64,000 bases of DNA from Ananas comosus (GCF_001540865.1 NC_033628.1:9694907-9758906), one strand, 5' to 3'. Counted from the first letter of the stretch, positions 33,552 to 44,739 are shown. Program-made: numbers and translations. The notes: generated from the letters alone by a model not told the origin.

Positions 33552-34570
33552 GGCCCCGTTTGGATACCTCTAAAAACGTAGTATAGTTAAACTATACTAT
33601 GCCGGTAGGAAAATAATCCTATGAAGCGTTTAGAAGAAAAAAAATAACGTAATTCCACCATTTTGGGCTCTCAAAGATGTATCAATTTCTAAATTTTAAA
33701 TTTCAACATAAAATTTTAAATTTCAAAATTTTAAATTTTAAAATTCAATTTTAATTTTGATTTTAAATTTCAAATTTTAAATTTCAAATTTCAAATTTCA
33801 AAAAGTTCAAATATCAAATATCAAATTTCAAATTTCAAATTTCAAAAAGTTCAAATTTCAAATTTCAAACTTCAAATTTCAAATTTCAAATTTCAAATTT
33901 CAACTTTCAAATTTCAACTTTCAAATTTCAAATTTCAAATTTCAAATTTCAAAAAGTTCAAATTTCAAATTTCAAATTTTAAAAAGTTCAAATTTCAAAT
34001 TTCAAATTTCAAATTTTAATTTAATTTTTAATTTTTAATTTTCAATTTTCAAAATTTAAATTTAAACTTTAAATTTAAATTTTAAATTTATAAATATGTA
34101 AATTTATAAATTATTAAATTTAAAATTTAAAATTTTAATTATAGATTTTTTAAATTTCAAATTTTAATGTTTAAATGGTATACTTTAAATTTTAAAATTT
34201 AAAGTTTCAAATTTCAAATTTTAAATTTCAAATTCCAAATTTCAAATTCCAAATTTCAAATTTCAAATTTAAAACATAAAATCTAATTTAATTTTTTAAT
34301 TTTAAATTTTAAATTTTAATTTTATATTTTGAATTTTGAATTTTAATTTTTAAAATTTTATTTTTAAATTTTGAATTTTGAATTTTGAATTTTAAAATTT
34401 TAGAAATTTAATTGTCACAAATACTGTGAAATTGTATGATCTTTATCCAAACAGCTTAAAAATGAAGTTGTGAAATATTTTTGTAATTACAGGATTCCAT
34501 ATTTCATTTAGACCAAAATTATAGAATAAAAATTCCATAAAATTTTTTAACTATGCATCCAAATAGGGCC
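33552..34570. mobile_element. TIR element, about 1.02 kb, filled with AAATTTC repeats
   Basis: Left end GGCCCCGTTTGGATACCTC pairs with right-end complement GGCCCTATTTGGATGCATAG, and TAGTTAAAC-like subterminal sequences follow. The interior 33690-34410 consists almost only of CAAATTT, TTTAAATTT and similar units. No coding capacity is present, so it is a non-autonomous DNA transposon. Confidence 0.65.
33690..34410. repeat. (CAAATTT)n-type array
   Basis: Dozens of CAAATTT heptamers form a tandem tract, interrupted by AAAAAGTT. Several larger units recur, each ending CAAAAAGTTCAAATTTC (four around 33800-34000). It lies wholly inside a TIR element. Confidence 0.85.
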
Positions 34571-35178
34571 TAAATAAGATAATAGAGAAGCACATAACGT
34601 GAATCAAACGGACCCTAAGAATATCAGTACCATATTAAATATAGAATCATTAGATCTATGTTAACACTTTCTCTTTTTATCAGTTTACACTTTTATGTTG
34701 GATTCTAATCATTTAATAATTATGTCAATTTTTCAACGAGTATCTTTTCATATACTTATAAAATTTGCTTAATTTATTTCTAAAAACTGTCATGTTCAGC
34801 ATTAAAGTTTTCCTACTATTCACAAAGATAAAAAAAAAAAAAAAAAGGAAAAAAACAGGAAACATCATCTCTGGTACCAAACCATTTGACTTCTTAAGCT
34901 TCATCGGTCTAATTATTATTTTGTACTTGCACATTATTACTATTTTTTCTTTTTTTTTAATACCAGTACATTATTAATTAATTAGTTGGCAAGTCATATA
35001 TACTAGCTATAAAAAGGTGCAAACAAAATTTTGACCAGAACCACCAATGAAAAATTAGAGATCATATTAAACTACATTAATATATGCTTGTATTGCCCTA
35101 ACATGCATTTGCTTATTCAAACCTAACATAATCCACAATCAACAGGAAATGTGTTTGATAAAAACTACTATATATATA

Positions 35179-35676
35179 GGGTTAATTGTATACAGCTCCT
35201 TGTAAATATATCGAATAGCAAATATATCCCTACAAAGTTTAAATTTTCATATTTATCCATGTAAAAGTTCTAATAATTTCAAATATACCCCCGTTGTTAG
35301 GATCTGCTAAAAATATATAATTTACCATAGTAAAATATTTAATCCCGATTAGTGAATGAGGTAATTAATCTTTGTACCCCTCTTATGTTATTTGTGATGA
35401 TAGAAAAGATGAAAATGACGTACCATTGGAGATTTTTGGAAGGATATTTCTTCATAATTCTAATACTCGGAACCTTTGGAGGAACATATTTGTGATGATA
35501 AAAATATCATTTTATTTAACTTTTTTTAAAAAATAAACAATGCTCTAACGGTAAGAAACCATAAGGCCAAATATGAATATCACTGGACTTTTATAGGAAC
35601 AAATATAAATAGTTGAATTTTATAAGGATATATTTATTATTCAATATGGTTATAGGAAGTTATATAAAATGAAACC
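35179..35676. mobile_element. MITE family A copy
   Basis: Left end GGGTTAATTGTATACAGCTC matches the family and the right-end complement is GGTTTCATTTTATATAAC. Shared internal blocks include CAAATATATCCCTACAAAG and GTTAGGATCTG. Length is about 498 bp. Confidence 0.6.
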
Positions 35677-35889
35677 TACATAATAACTTCATAATAGAAT
35701 CTAAATGTAAAATTACGGTCATTCTAGTTTACACCATATCTCTTGTTTTTGAAATAATAAAAATTACTTTCCATAATTTAGTTCCCAAACTAGTCGAGAA
35801 CGGTTTTGGATTTTTGAAAATTCGTCCCGAATCCGCCCCGTTGACATTTCTATCCTTATGTGAAATGGGACTAGTAAGTTGGAGCAATT

Positions 35890-36150
35890 CTCCCTTCTTT
35901 TTTTTGAGGGAAAACAAAGGCGATTTTATTTAATTAATTAGTGGATACAAAACTGAGAAAATTCATCAATAGAAGACCAGAAAGAAAGCTTTTTTCTTGT
36001 GAGTCCCCAAGTGGCTAAGCGATTCGCGACTATAGTATATTTAGAAAATCTCAAATTCCATCCGGAGTTGGAGCAATTCTCTCTAACTTCACTGGATTTC
36101 GTCCATGCACCAACATTTACTTCTGCGTCACTTTCCGCGATGGACATCCA
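35890..36150 (-). mobile_element. Probable 5'-truncated retroelement (LINE-like) end
   Basis: The minus strand carries a 69-codon frame ending WSSIDEFSQFCIH, a short AT-rich tail and a poly-A (plus-strand T run at 35897-35906). An open frame ending just before a poly-A suggests a 5'-truncated LINE or a processed copy. I do not recognise the protein family. Confidence 0.35.
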
Positions 36151-36159
36151 AATTAAGTA

Positions 36160-36435
36160 TTGACAAGATTAAACATAGTTTAAGATTATTGAAATTTTTT
36201 AGGAACCAATTTTGTAAATTTTTTTTACATTACTCGTCTTCTATTCGAGGGATTTCAAATGATAGTGTTAACAATTATTCGAAAGTGAGTTTAAGACCAC
36301 TTGATTATTAAGCAAAAAATATCAAAAAATTATAAAATTTGGTTTCAATGCTCAAATAGGTTCAATTGTATTTAATAATACCGATCGTCAATTCAGATAC
36401 TTACCGTTTAATTAAGATAATGTAGATGTAAACAA
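36160..36435. mobile_element. MITE family B fragment
   Basis: It matches internal family B blocks (GGATTTCAAATGATAG, AATTATAAAATTTGGTTTC, ACCGATCGTCAATTC). Only about half of an element is present and no TIR was seen. Confidence 0.45.
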
Positions 36436-36845
36436 TGCCGTATTCTAATTGTACTTTTATATTCATTTTAGGGTAAACTTCAATTTGCCCCTGTATGGTT
36501 TAATCTATTTTGGCTATACTGTTGCTCAAAAAGTTGCATTTAGCTATCATGTATTTTTATTTTATTTCGCTGAAAAATTCTGTAGCCAAATAGAATAACA
36601 GAGTTTTTTTTTTGAAAACTACACGATAGTATCGTATTTACCGATAGGCAAAATAAAAATAATATCATAAACTAGTTAACTATAACTTTTTGAATCCCAG
36701 AATGACAAAGTAAAAAATGTGCTAACTAATAGAATAATTAAGTATAATTTTTTTGCACCATGAGATGACCAAATAAGATATGCAAAACCTAAAGGTTATT
36801 GAATTTTTTTTGCCCTTCTTTTTATTATTATAAGGTTATTGAATT
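36436..36845. other. Spacer without recognised feature
   Basis: AT-rich sequence with the phrases TAAACTTCAATTTGCCCCTG and CATAAACTAGTTAACTATAAC that may belong to another dispersed repeat. It cannot be resolved here. Confidence 0.35.
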
Positions 36846-36950
36846 TTTTTTTTAAAAGAAAATAGCAAGTTATCCATTTCATTTACTAAAGAAATTAATT
36901 TTGCTACATATATAAAGTAACTAGACCTCAGAACCCAGGAAAAAAAGAAA
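36846..36950 (-). mobile_element. SINE copy (H)
   Basis: The T run at 36848 is followed by AATAGCAAGTTATCC, ATTTCATTTAC, AATTTTGCTACATATATAAAG and AACTAGACCTCAGAACCC. This fits a minus-strand SINE whose 5' half is lost where the LINE begins. Confidence 0.5.
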
Positions 36951-37069
36951 AAGAAAAAAAAATCAAAGTCCCACACAAAAATAAAATAAAATAAAATAAA
37001 AAATAATCACATCATCCAAACAATTTACCTCAGTATTTAAAGGTGGGAAATCTTCGGCTCTGCTGCCGG

Positions 37070-37244
37070 CAATGAATAGGAAGGCCAAGCAACGAGAGGG
37101 TGTGGATGGTAGTGGGGACGCTCTACCAGTCAAGGTGCTCATCCGCAAGAGCCGACTCGGCGGAGTGGATTTGGGTGATGCCGAAGTGAAGGCCTTCGAC
37201 GACTTTTTGAGCAAGCATAGGGGGGGTTTGTACGTGCAGGATTG
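37070..37244 (+). pseudogene. C-terminal remnant of LINE ORF1
   Basis: A frame containing MNRKAKQREGVDGSG, then DLGDAEVKAFDDFLSKHR, and ending LYVQD* lies just upstream of ORF2. Its place and basic character fit the end of a LINE gag-like ORF1. The N-terminal RNA-binding part is missing. Confidence 0.5.
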
Positions 37245-37290
37245 ATGGCACCTTTTTGGGGAGTGTGATGGTGTCTTTTGGTTTTATTTT

Positions 37291-40200
37291 ATGATTGGAG
37301 TCTGTAGTTGGAATGTTAGAGGGCTTAACAACCTCTCTAAGCGTAACGCCGTTAGGACGGTTATTTCTAAGTTTTGTAATGTGGTAGTGTGCTTGCAAGA
37401 GTCTAAGGTGGATTTTGTATCCAGATCCTTTTTGCATAGTATTGGCGGATCCTTCCTTAACAAATGTGTCTATCTCGAATCGGACGACGCTTTTGGAGGA
37501 GTTATCACGTGTTGGAACTCGCGTTTTTTCCTTGGCCATGACGTCCTAGTGAGAAAATATTCGGTGACCGTCCTTCTTTCGCACATCAAGTCCGGAAAAA
37601 ATTTTTACGTCACGAATGTCTATGGACCGACAACGTGGGATGGGAAGGAGGAATTTTTTGCGGAAGTAATGCAGTTGAGAACGCATTGTGAGGGAAGCTG
37701 GATCATCTGTGGCAATTTTAACAATATTAGGAGACAAGAGGAGCGAAAGGGGAAGACCTGGAGTGCGAAAGCCATGGATATGTTTAACTCACTTATAAGA
37801 GACTTAGCACTAATAGATCCACCTATGACGAATCAATCTTTTACGTGGTCGAATATGCAAAAAAACCCGACCCTTGCGAGACTCGATCATTTCCTATTAT
37901 TAACGGAGTGGGATCAGGATTTTCCTTTTTCGAAGGTTGTTGCTCTCCCTCGTGTCACTTCTGACCACTGCCCTATTCTTCTCCCTCGTGTCACTTCTGA
38001 CCACTGCCCTATTCTTCTGACGGTTGAGAGGGGATACAAGGGGGGGGGGGGAATCTTTCGATTCGAGGAAGGGTGGCTCAACCATGAGGGCTTTCTTACC
38101 AAAGTACCTGGATGGTGGAACGAAGGGGATTCTAAAAGCTCTGCTGTGCTGACCATTACAGCGAAGTTGAGGCATTGCCGAAAAAGGATTAAGGAATGGT
38201 GCAAAAATGAGTTTTACAGTGTTAGAGGGCAAAAGGATTTCATCATGGGTGAGATTCACCGAATTGATCAAGCGGAGGAACATAGCACACTTTCAAAGGA
38301 ATGGGTAGCGAAAAGAGAAGATCTGAAAGTAAAATTAAGAGGCGTATTAAATGACGAAGCGTCCTTGTGGAGAGCCAGGGCTAATCAGCATTGGTTACGC
38401 GAGGGAGACAGTAACACGATATACTTCCATAGTATAGCTAATGGAAGAAGACGAGCTAATGGGGTAGGGGTTGTTGCGGATAACGGGCGAGTTTATCAAA
38501 CTGAGGAGGATAAGAAGGAATACTTTTTTGGTAAATTTAAAGAGCTCTTTATGGCGGACGACAAGGCCCCACATTTTTTCGGGGATTGGAGTAGACTGTT
38601 TACCACAAATCGGGTTTCGGACCCGATGCACAAGCGGCTTACTGAGAGGTTCAGCAACGGCGAAATTAAGGAAGCGGTGTTCCAATTGGGATCTAATAAA
38701 GCTCCGGGCCCGGATGGATTCCTACTACGTTTCTACCAAACATTCTAGGATACCGTCAAAGGAGATCTACTATTATTGTTCCAAGAATTGTATGAGGGCA
38801 GGGTGTCCACTGCCCCCTTCGACTACTCCTTTATATGCCTAATCCCTAAGAAGGAAGGAGCGGAGAGAGCAAACGACTTTCGACCTATCAGTCTCATTAA
38901 CGGAATACAAAAGATCATATCGAAGGTACTGGCTAATCGCCTTGCTGTAGTGATGAACGAGCTAATTTCACCCTCTCAATCGGCGTTCTTGAAAGGGAGA
39001 AATATAACGGATGCTTATGCCACCGTCTCGGAATTAATAAGGTGGGGTAGTAAAACGGTGACTGAGGGGGTTGGCATTAAAGTGGATTTTGAAAAGGCTT
39101 ATGATAGGATTCATTGGCCTTCTATTCAGAATTCTCCAGTGGTGGGGATTTGATGCGAAATGGTGTGAATGGATTAAAAAGTGTGTGTGCAACGCTAAAG
39201 TTGCCATCTTGGTTAACGGAGAGGCGACTAACTGGATCAAAACTAAGAGGGAGGTGCGGCAAGGGGACCCATTATCACCATTCTTGTTTTTGTTGGTGGC
39301 GGAGTGTCTCGCCAGACTGACCGTCGAGGCCATTGATAACAACCTCTTGAAGGGTGTTGGTCCTTCCGATGAGAGTTTAACGGCACTCACATAGTTTGCG
39401 GATGATACTTTCTTTTTCTCGGTGGCTCGAAAAAGATATATCCGAAACCTTAGACTGATGTGGAACCTTTTCGAGTGGGCTTTAGGTTTGAAAATCAACA
39501 GGGATAAGTCGGAGCTCTACTATTTCAAAGGGAGGGCAAAGCAGCACGACTTGCCAAATTGATAGACTGCAGTGTGGGCTTTCTTCCCACCACCTATCTT
39601 GGATTCCCCCTCTTCCCAAAACCACCCACGAAGGAGGCATGGACAGGGTAATTCAGAAAATACAGAATAGAATAGAGGGATGGCATGCCAAACTCCTCTC
39701 AAGAGGAGGTAGACTTATCCTGGTCAACGCTGTGCTTACTAACCTCCCTCTTTACTTTCCGTCAGTGTTTTAGGCACCCAGTTGGGTGATTAAACGTATA
39801 GAAGCCTTACGCAGAGACTTCTTCTGGAGTGGACAAAGCAACTTCTCGGGCAAGGGGTGCCTAATCGCATGGAAGAACGTCTGTGTGAGTAAAAAGGCAG
39901 GGGGATTAGGCATTCTGAATGTAGCGAGCATGAATCGGGCACTCCTAGTTAAATGGTGGTGGAGGTTTCGCACTGCACCCCAACTACAGTGGACTAAGAT
40001 TATTCATGCGCTTTTCTACAAAAGAAAAAAGCCCCTGAGGGAAGGTAAATACTTCAGACCACACTCACACTGGTGGAAAGGTGTCTTAACTACTAAGGAA
40101 ATCTTCAAATGGGGAATCTACTATAAACTAGGGAATGGGAGCTCTATTGATTTTTGGAAGGATAGATGGTGTGGGGAGAAGACATTTCAAAGATCCTTTC

Positions 40201-40920
40201 CGGAGGTGTATGGTTAAGAGGTAGTAAATCAATCACGGTTAGGGATTGCTTTGGAAGTGAGGATTGGAATTGGACTACGATCCTGGGTGATGAGGCTACT
40301 GGTTTGCCTGGCCTGAGCCCATCTATTTCGAAAATCAAAGAGAAGGTTAACAGCTATCACTTAAGACACAGTTTGGACATGATAGGGTGGAGATGGGGGG
40401 AGCAATGGAACATTCTCTGTCAAATAGATCTATAGAATGTTAAATGATGGAGGTAGGAGAGACGGACGTGTTAACAAGATCTGGAGACTCCGCATACCAC
40501 TCAAGGTCAAAGTGTTCTGTTGGCTTGTCCTAAAGAAAAGAGCTCCTACAGCAGAGAACCTCATAAAGAGAGGGTGGACTGGAGACACGACCTGCATGTT
40601 GTGCAGGATATATGATGAGATAGTGGACCATTTATTCACCCAATGTATCTTCACTAAGTTTTTTATTGTAATGGGCCTCGAGGATGTCCAGGCAGGGGAG
40701 TTGGGAGGTGATGTGAACGTAGTCTAGAATGGGTGAAGGGGGGGGGGGGGGGGACGGTGGGCCAGAATAGGAGTAAGGGACTAGCCGAGTTAGTCACATG
40801 TTGGTAGAGTATTTGGAAGGCCAGGAACAACCTTATTTTTCGCGACATTCAGCTGGACCCTGTTTTAGCAGTGCATAGGCTCAAGCAGCTGATCACTTCT
40901 GAAATGACCTTCTATGATTG
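37291..40920 (+). pseudogene. LINE ORF2 (endonuclease-reverse transcriptase) with frame damage
   Basis: The frame 37291-38748 opens with the endonuclease motif WNVRGLNN and contains QESKVD. The expected GDFN is GNFN (37711-37722), an Asp-to-Asn change at a catalytic position. The motif LPRVTSDHCPIL is doubled exactly (37945-38016). Translation reaches the reverse transcriptase start APGPDGF and then a TAG (38746-38748) where the family usually has Trp; the same frame goes on with FICLIPKKEGA, FRPISLING and VDFEKAYDRIHW. A one-base shift near 39117 moves RT to another frame (REVRQGDPLSPFLF), a TAG (39392-39394) stands just before the FADD active-site box, and further stops follow. The zf-RVT part (RIPLKVKVFCWLVLKKRAPTAENL) lies at about 40480-40660, and the C-terminal WWSIWKARNNLIF at 40800-40845. 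ORF2 would nick DNA and copy RNA; this copy cannot. Confidence 0.88.
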
Positions 40921-41066
40921 ATTGATCTTTTTTTCTTTTTTTCTTTTTTTTTTTTTGTACTTGCTGGTGACTCAAGGCCCTAGTTGCCTCACCCTTATAG
41001 CCGAATTCACCCTTTCAATGAATGAAGCAGCTAGCGTGCTAGCTATTCTCAAAAAAAAAAAAAAAA

Positions 41067-43500
41067 GCATTGGTCCCAAACCCCTAAGACGGCTTAGTGG
41101 AGGTATAAAGAAGAAAATAAACTCTTATTCCCCCCTTTATATCTAAACACAATTTTGGGAGACAGAAATAATATTTTTATTTTTCATGAAACAAGTTGGT
41201 ATAAAGACGGAACCACTGTTTCACCTTTTTTTTCTGAAACATTAAGCTTGTTAATTTCTATTTCCTAAATGAAAACAAGCTTAATTAAAATCTGAATTTA
41301 ATTTTAATTATGGTACTAAATTATTAATAAATCAAATTAATGTATTTAAATCATAATCTATTGCTTAAATAATAAAGTAATTAATTAATTTATTATTTAT
41401 AATTAATTAGCTAATTAAAATTAAAAGTTTAATATTTTATCTAGTTAATTTCTTTACTGATTATCTAACTAAATGATTTACTAACTAATTAAAAAGTAAA
41501 ATTACTTTTTATCTCTAATTAATTAATTAATTAATATATTTTTATTATCTTATACAATATTCATAGCTAATAAATTTATTAATTTATTAAATTATTTGTA
41601 ATTAATATTTTGATGTTAATTAATTAGATAAAATATTTTTAACCTAAAATTATAACTCTTATTCCTCCTATTCCAATCTAATCATCCAAATACTAATTAC
41701 CTTAATTCTAGGAACAATACAATTTTCATCCAAAATATAAAACTGCTCTAATTCCTGCGTATACTTAAACTTATACCTATCTCTGAAATAAGTAGTTCTT
41801 TCGTATATCCGAACCAAACGCAGGAGGATACGCTTAGTCCTCTATTACCGCCGTGTCTCATATTCTGAAAGATCCTATTATTTTTCACAAGCCATGCATA
41901 CTATCCCCTAGGAAGTTTATCATACCATTTTCCTAATTTGAGTGTCCATTATCAACAATAAACCCTCTCAATTTCATTGGTTATACATTTTCTTCGTGGG
42001 GAGGAAGTCTACAGTATAACACTTGCATCATATTTTTTATGTTTAGCCAATCACTTTTTTTTTTTCAGAAAAATATAGCATATTATTTTTTAAAAAAAAT
42101 TATAATAAATCTAAAAAAATAATTTAATTAGTTGAAAATATTATATTATATATTCTATGTCACCTTCACATTTTAGACCTTTTCCTTCAGCTGGTGGTCC
42201 TTCTCTGCAAATGCCACCCTATAAATCACACACATCCCATAGATTTCCAAACAATCCTTGTCTTTTTCAATTGACCATAAGATGGACAGCAACACAATCA
42301 GACCGTGCCACCTTTTTGGATGTTGCATCCAATAAATAAATAAATAAATAAAAATAAAAACTCTATAAAATCAATGCCTAATATACTCGCTTGATGGGCT
42401 TTATCATAACTCTAATTTTGAATTAAAAAAATTTGATCCTCTATTTCTAAGAGGTCGTTTGATTTTAATTTTACTCGCTTGATAAACTTTATTACAAATT
42501 TAAAAATCACAAACTTTAATTTTTAAATATTTCAAATACTCTAGATTATATATTATAGTATTATTAAATTAATATAAAATATATAAATATAGTTAAAGTT
42601 TAACTTTTTGAAGAATAATCATTGTTTTCACATAATTTAACATGCTATCAGAATAAGAGCTTATAATCTATATTTATATCCATACATTATTTCTTATAAA
42701 ATTTACCAAATGGCAATTTCTTTTCACCCTTACCTCCTCTCCCCTTCCCACTCTCTAATTGCTTCGCCTTTTTACCCCCATCTCCGTCTAATGCTTCGTC
42801 TTTTTACCCGCTCATTTTCTAATTAATGCGTTTATATAATTTATTGTTATCTAAACAAATCGCTTTCACAAAAAAAAGAGTAAAATAAAAAATCTCTTCA
42901 TATATAGTTTTTTTTTCTCACACTATTTGCATTTATTGATGTCTCATGGCAAATCAAAAAATTTTAAAATTTTTTACTTTATCAATCTTCTATTTTTTAT
43001 AATATTAGTCCGCCGTAATGCGCAGATAACTTTACTAGTATTATTTAATTTTTTTTTATTTAATTAAGCCCATGTCTTGGATTTATTAAAAATCTTATCC
43101 AGACGTAAAAAAAAAAAATATTAAACATAAAATAAATAAATACTGAACTCTACTATTTTTAGTTTCTAAAGATAAACTCGATCTTACCTACTTACATTTA
43201 ATTGCCGTCCGCTTCTTAAACAGACCTGTACTCCACAAGATGAACTAATGCTATGTATAGTTCTTATAGAAAAAAAAATCCCAATTAGCCTCCTTTTAAA
43301 AAAATTCCTAACCTAGGCTACTTTTGATATATAGAAAATAAAAAGATAACTTTAATAGTATTTATATGCTAACTTGGAGAGAGAAATTTTTTTTCTCTCT
43401 CTCCTCTCACCCTACTAATAATTTAAAAAATATTAATTTTTAAAATAATAATATTATTAAAATTAATATTTTAATAATAATAATAAATATTATATATTTG
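41067..43500. other. Intergenic DNA with a PIF/Harbinger-like relative
   Basis: The stretch 41690-41823 is the reverse complement of the left part of the element at 15254-16029 (for example CCGAACCAAACGCA, GAACAATACAATTTTCATC), and the TTAATTA-rich DNA before it is probably its interior. The remainder to 43500 is AT-rich with no recognised gene. Confidence 0.5.
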
Positions 43501-43504
43501 AATT

Positions 43505-43640
43505 TTTTTGAAAGATAGCATGATGCTATCTCTTCATTTATTTTTTAGAAAATAAATCTTGCGAAATATTAATAATTCAAACTCAGGACTTTCAAATAAG
43601 ACCAACCCATAATTTAACACTTGTACTAAATACTAGTAAT
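43505..43640 (-). mobile_element. SINE copy (I)
   Basis: The T run at 43503-43509 is followed by GATAGCATGATGCTATC, TCTTCATTTATT, AATAAATCTTGCG and AATTCAAACTCAGGACTT. This matches the SINE 3' end and box-B region in complement. No intact box A is seen. Confidence 0.5.
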
Positions 43641-43894
43641 AATAATAATAAATTATCATTCAGTAATAATAATGTCATTATTATTAAATATTAATTTTTA
43701 ATTATTGTTATTATTATAAAAAGTAATTGAGAGAAAAGAGAGAGAAATTTTCTCTCTCCTAATTAACATATAAATGCTTTTAAGTCATTTTTATTTTCTA
43801 ATCCATCAAAAGAAGGCTAGATTAGGATTTTTTTTTAAGAAGAAAGCTAGATTGGGAATTTTTTTTTCTCAATAAGGCTAGATGTGGCATTAGT

Positions 43895-43931
43895 TCCGGC
43901 AAGATGGTGTGGATACGAACCAAACAGGGCC
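43895..43931. mobile_element. Isolated TIR-element end
   Basis: GGATACGAACCAAACAGGGCC is the typical right end of a CTGTTTGGTTCG-type element. The matching left end was not found with confidence, so only the end is annotated. Confidence 0.35.
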
Positions 43932-44012
43932 TAAGACACTTTAGAGGTTGCTTGAACCCAAAACTAGGCCATAAATCCGAATTTGATATTAAGGACCCAC
44001 ATCCAATTTTAA

Positions 44013-44042
44013 TCGGGTTATCGGGTTATCGGGTTATCGGGT
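44013..44042. repeat. TCGGGTTA short tandem repeat upstream of the LysM gene
   Basis: Three and a half copies of TCGGGTTA lie about 85 bp before the LysM start codon, within the probable promoter or leader. Confidence 0.8.
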
Positions 44043-44126
44043 CTCTTAACTCCTCCATCTCAATCTCCACTCCTACATAAACTCTTAGCCCAACTCCCTT
44101 TCCTTCTCCTAAACTACTCCACTACC

Positions 44127-44495
44127 ATGGTAGCGTCCTCCTCGCCAATGGCCACGGCAATCGCCGCGATCGCCGACGCCGCCTCGTGGTGCTGCGCCCT
44201 GGCGGTGGTGGCGCTGGTCGTCCTTTGCGCCCTCCGAGCGGGGCCTCCGACGGCGGCGGAATTGGCCGCCGTAGCCGACGAAGGAAGGCAATTTGATGCG
44301 GTATTGCGCGGCGCGAGGCTCGCGGAGAAGCGGCTGTGCGACGAGATATACGTGGTGGGAGAGGGGGAGACGCTGCACAGCATCAGCGACAAGTGCGGCG
44401 ACCCGTTCATCGTCGAGCGCAACCCCCACGTCCACGACCCCGACGACGTCTTCCCCGGCCTCGTCATCAAGCTGATCCCCCACCAACATGTTTAA
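44127..44495 (+). CDS. Single-pass LysM-domain protein, intronless, 122 aa
   Basis: The frame starts with ATG in the context ACCATGG and ends at TAA 44493-44495. Residues about 20-37 (WCCALAVVALVVLCALRA) form one hydrophobic segment, a signal anchor or uncleaved signal. A single LysM domain covers about residues 73-116 (YVVGEGETLHSISDKCGDP and FVERNPHV-like IVERNPHVHDPDDVFPGLVIKL). LysM domains bind N-acetylglucosamine polymers such as chitin or peptidoglycan. With no kinase or GPI signal this is not a receptor kinase of the CERK1 type; it resembles the small plant LysM proteins of unknown function. Codons are strongly GC3-rich, in contrast to the AT-rich flanks. Confidence 0.85.
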   Translation: MVASSSPMATAIAAIADAASWCCALAVVALVVLCALRAGPPTAAELAAVADEGRQFDAVLRGARLAEKRLCDEIYVVGEGETLHSISDKCGDPFIVERNPHVHDPDDVFPGLVIKLIPHQHV

Positions 44496-44665
44496 CGGCT
44501 CTATATAGAGAGAGAGAGTGATAGTATGTGAATAATATTTATTATCTATTTTTTTTATCATCATGTTACTATTATTTCACCTATCAGTACTTAATCCTAA
44601 GCATTTGATTGTACAAAAATAGATAGCAAATATTATTTTTATTTTATCAAAAGCATTTCAGCCAC

Positions 44666-44668
<3 letters not shown>

Positions 44669-44723
<55 letters not shown>
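44669..44723. repeat. (TA)n microsatellite
   Basis: A TA run of about 55 bp lies downstream of the LysM gene. Confidence 0.9.
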
Positions 44724-44726
<3 letters not shown>

Positions 44727-44739
44727 TATAGAGAATTAG

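Larger units (their letters stand above)
36960..41066 (+). mobile_element. Decayed LINE (L1-like), about 4.1 kb, 5'-truncated
   Basis: The order is the end of ORF1 (about 37070-37244), APE endonuclease, reverse transcriptase, zf-RVT domain, 3' UTR with T-rich tract (40926-40955), the conserved 3' end and poly-A (41051-41066). This is the arrangement of plant non-LTR retrotransposons. Frameshifts and stops make it inactive. No clear target duplication was found. The left edge is set in A-rich DNA next to a broken SINE and is uncertain. Confidence 0.85.

Noticed and set aside
33690..34410. Regular CAAATTT spacing resembling a CRISPR array
   Set aside because: The units are directly adjacent heptamers without unique spacers, inside a plant TIR transposon in a nuclear genome.
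44114..44564. Minus-strand frames of 118 and 151 codons opposite the LysM gene
   Set aside because: Shadow frames of a GC3-rich gene; only the plus strand encodes a recognisable domain with an ACCATGG start.
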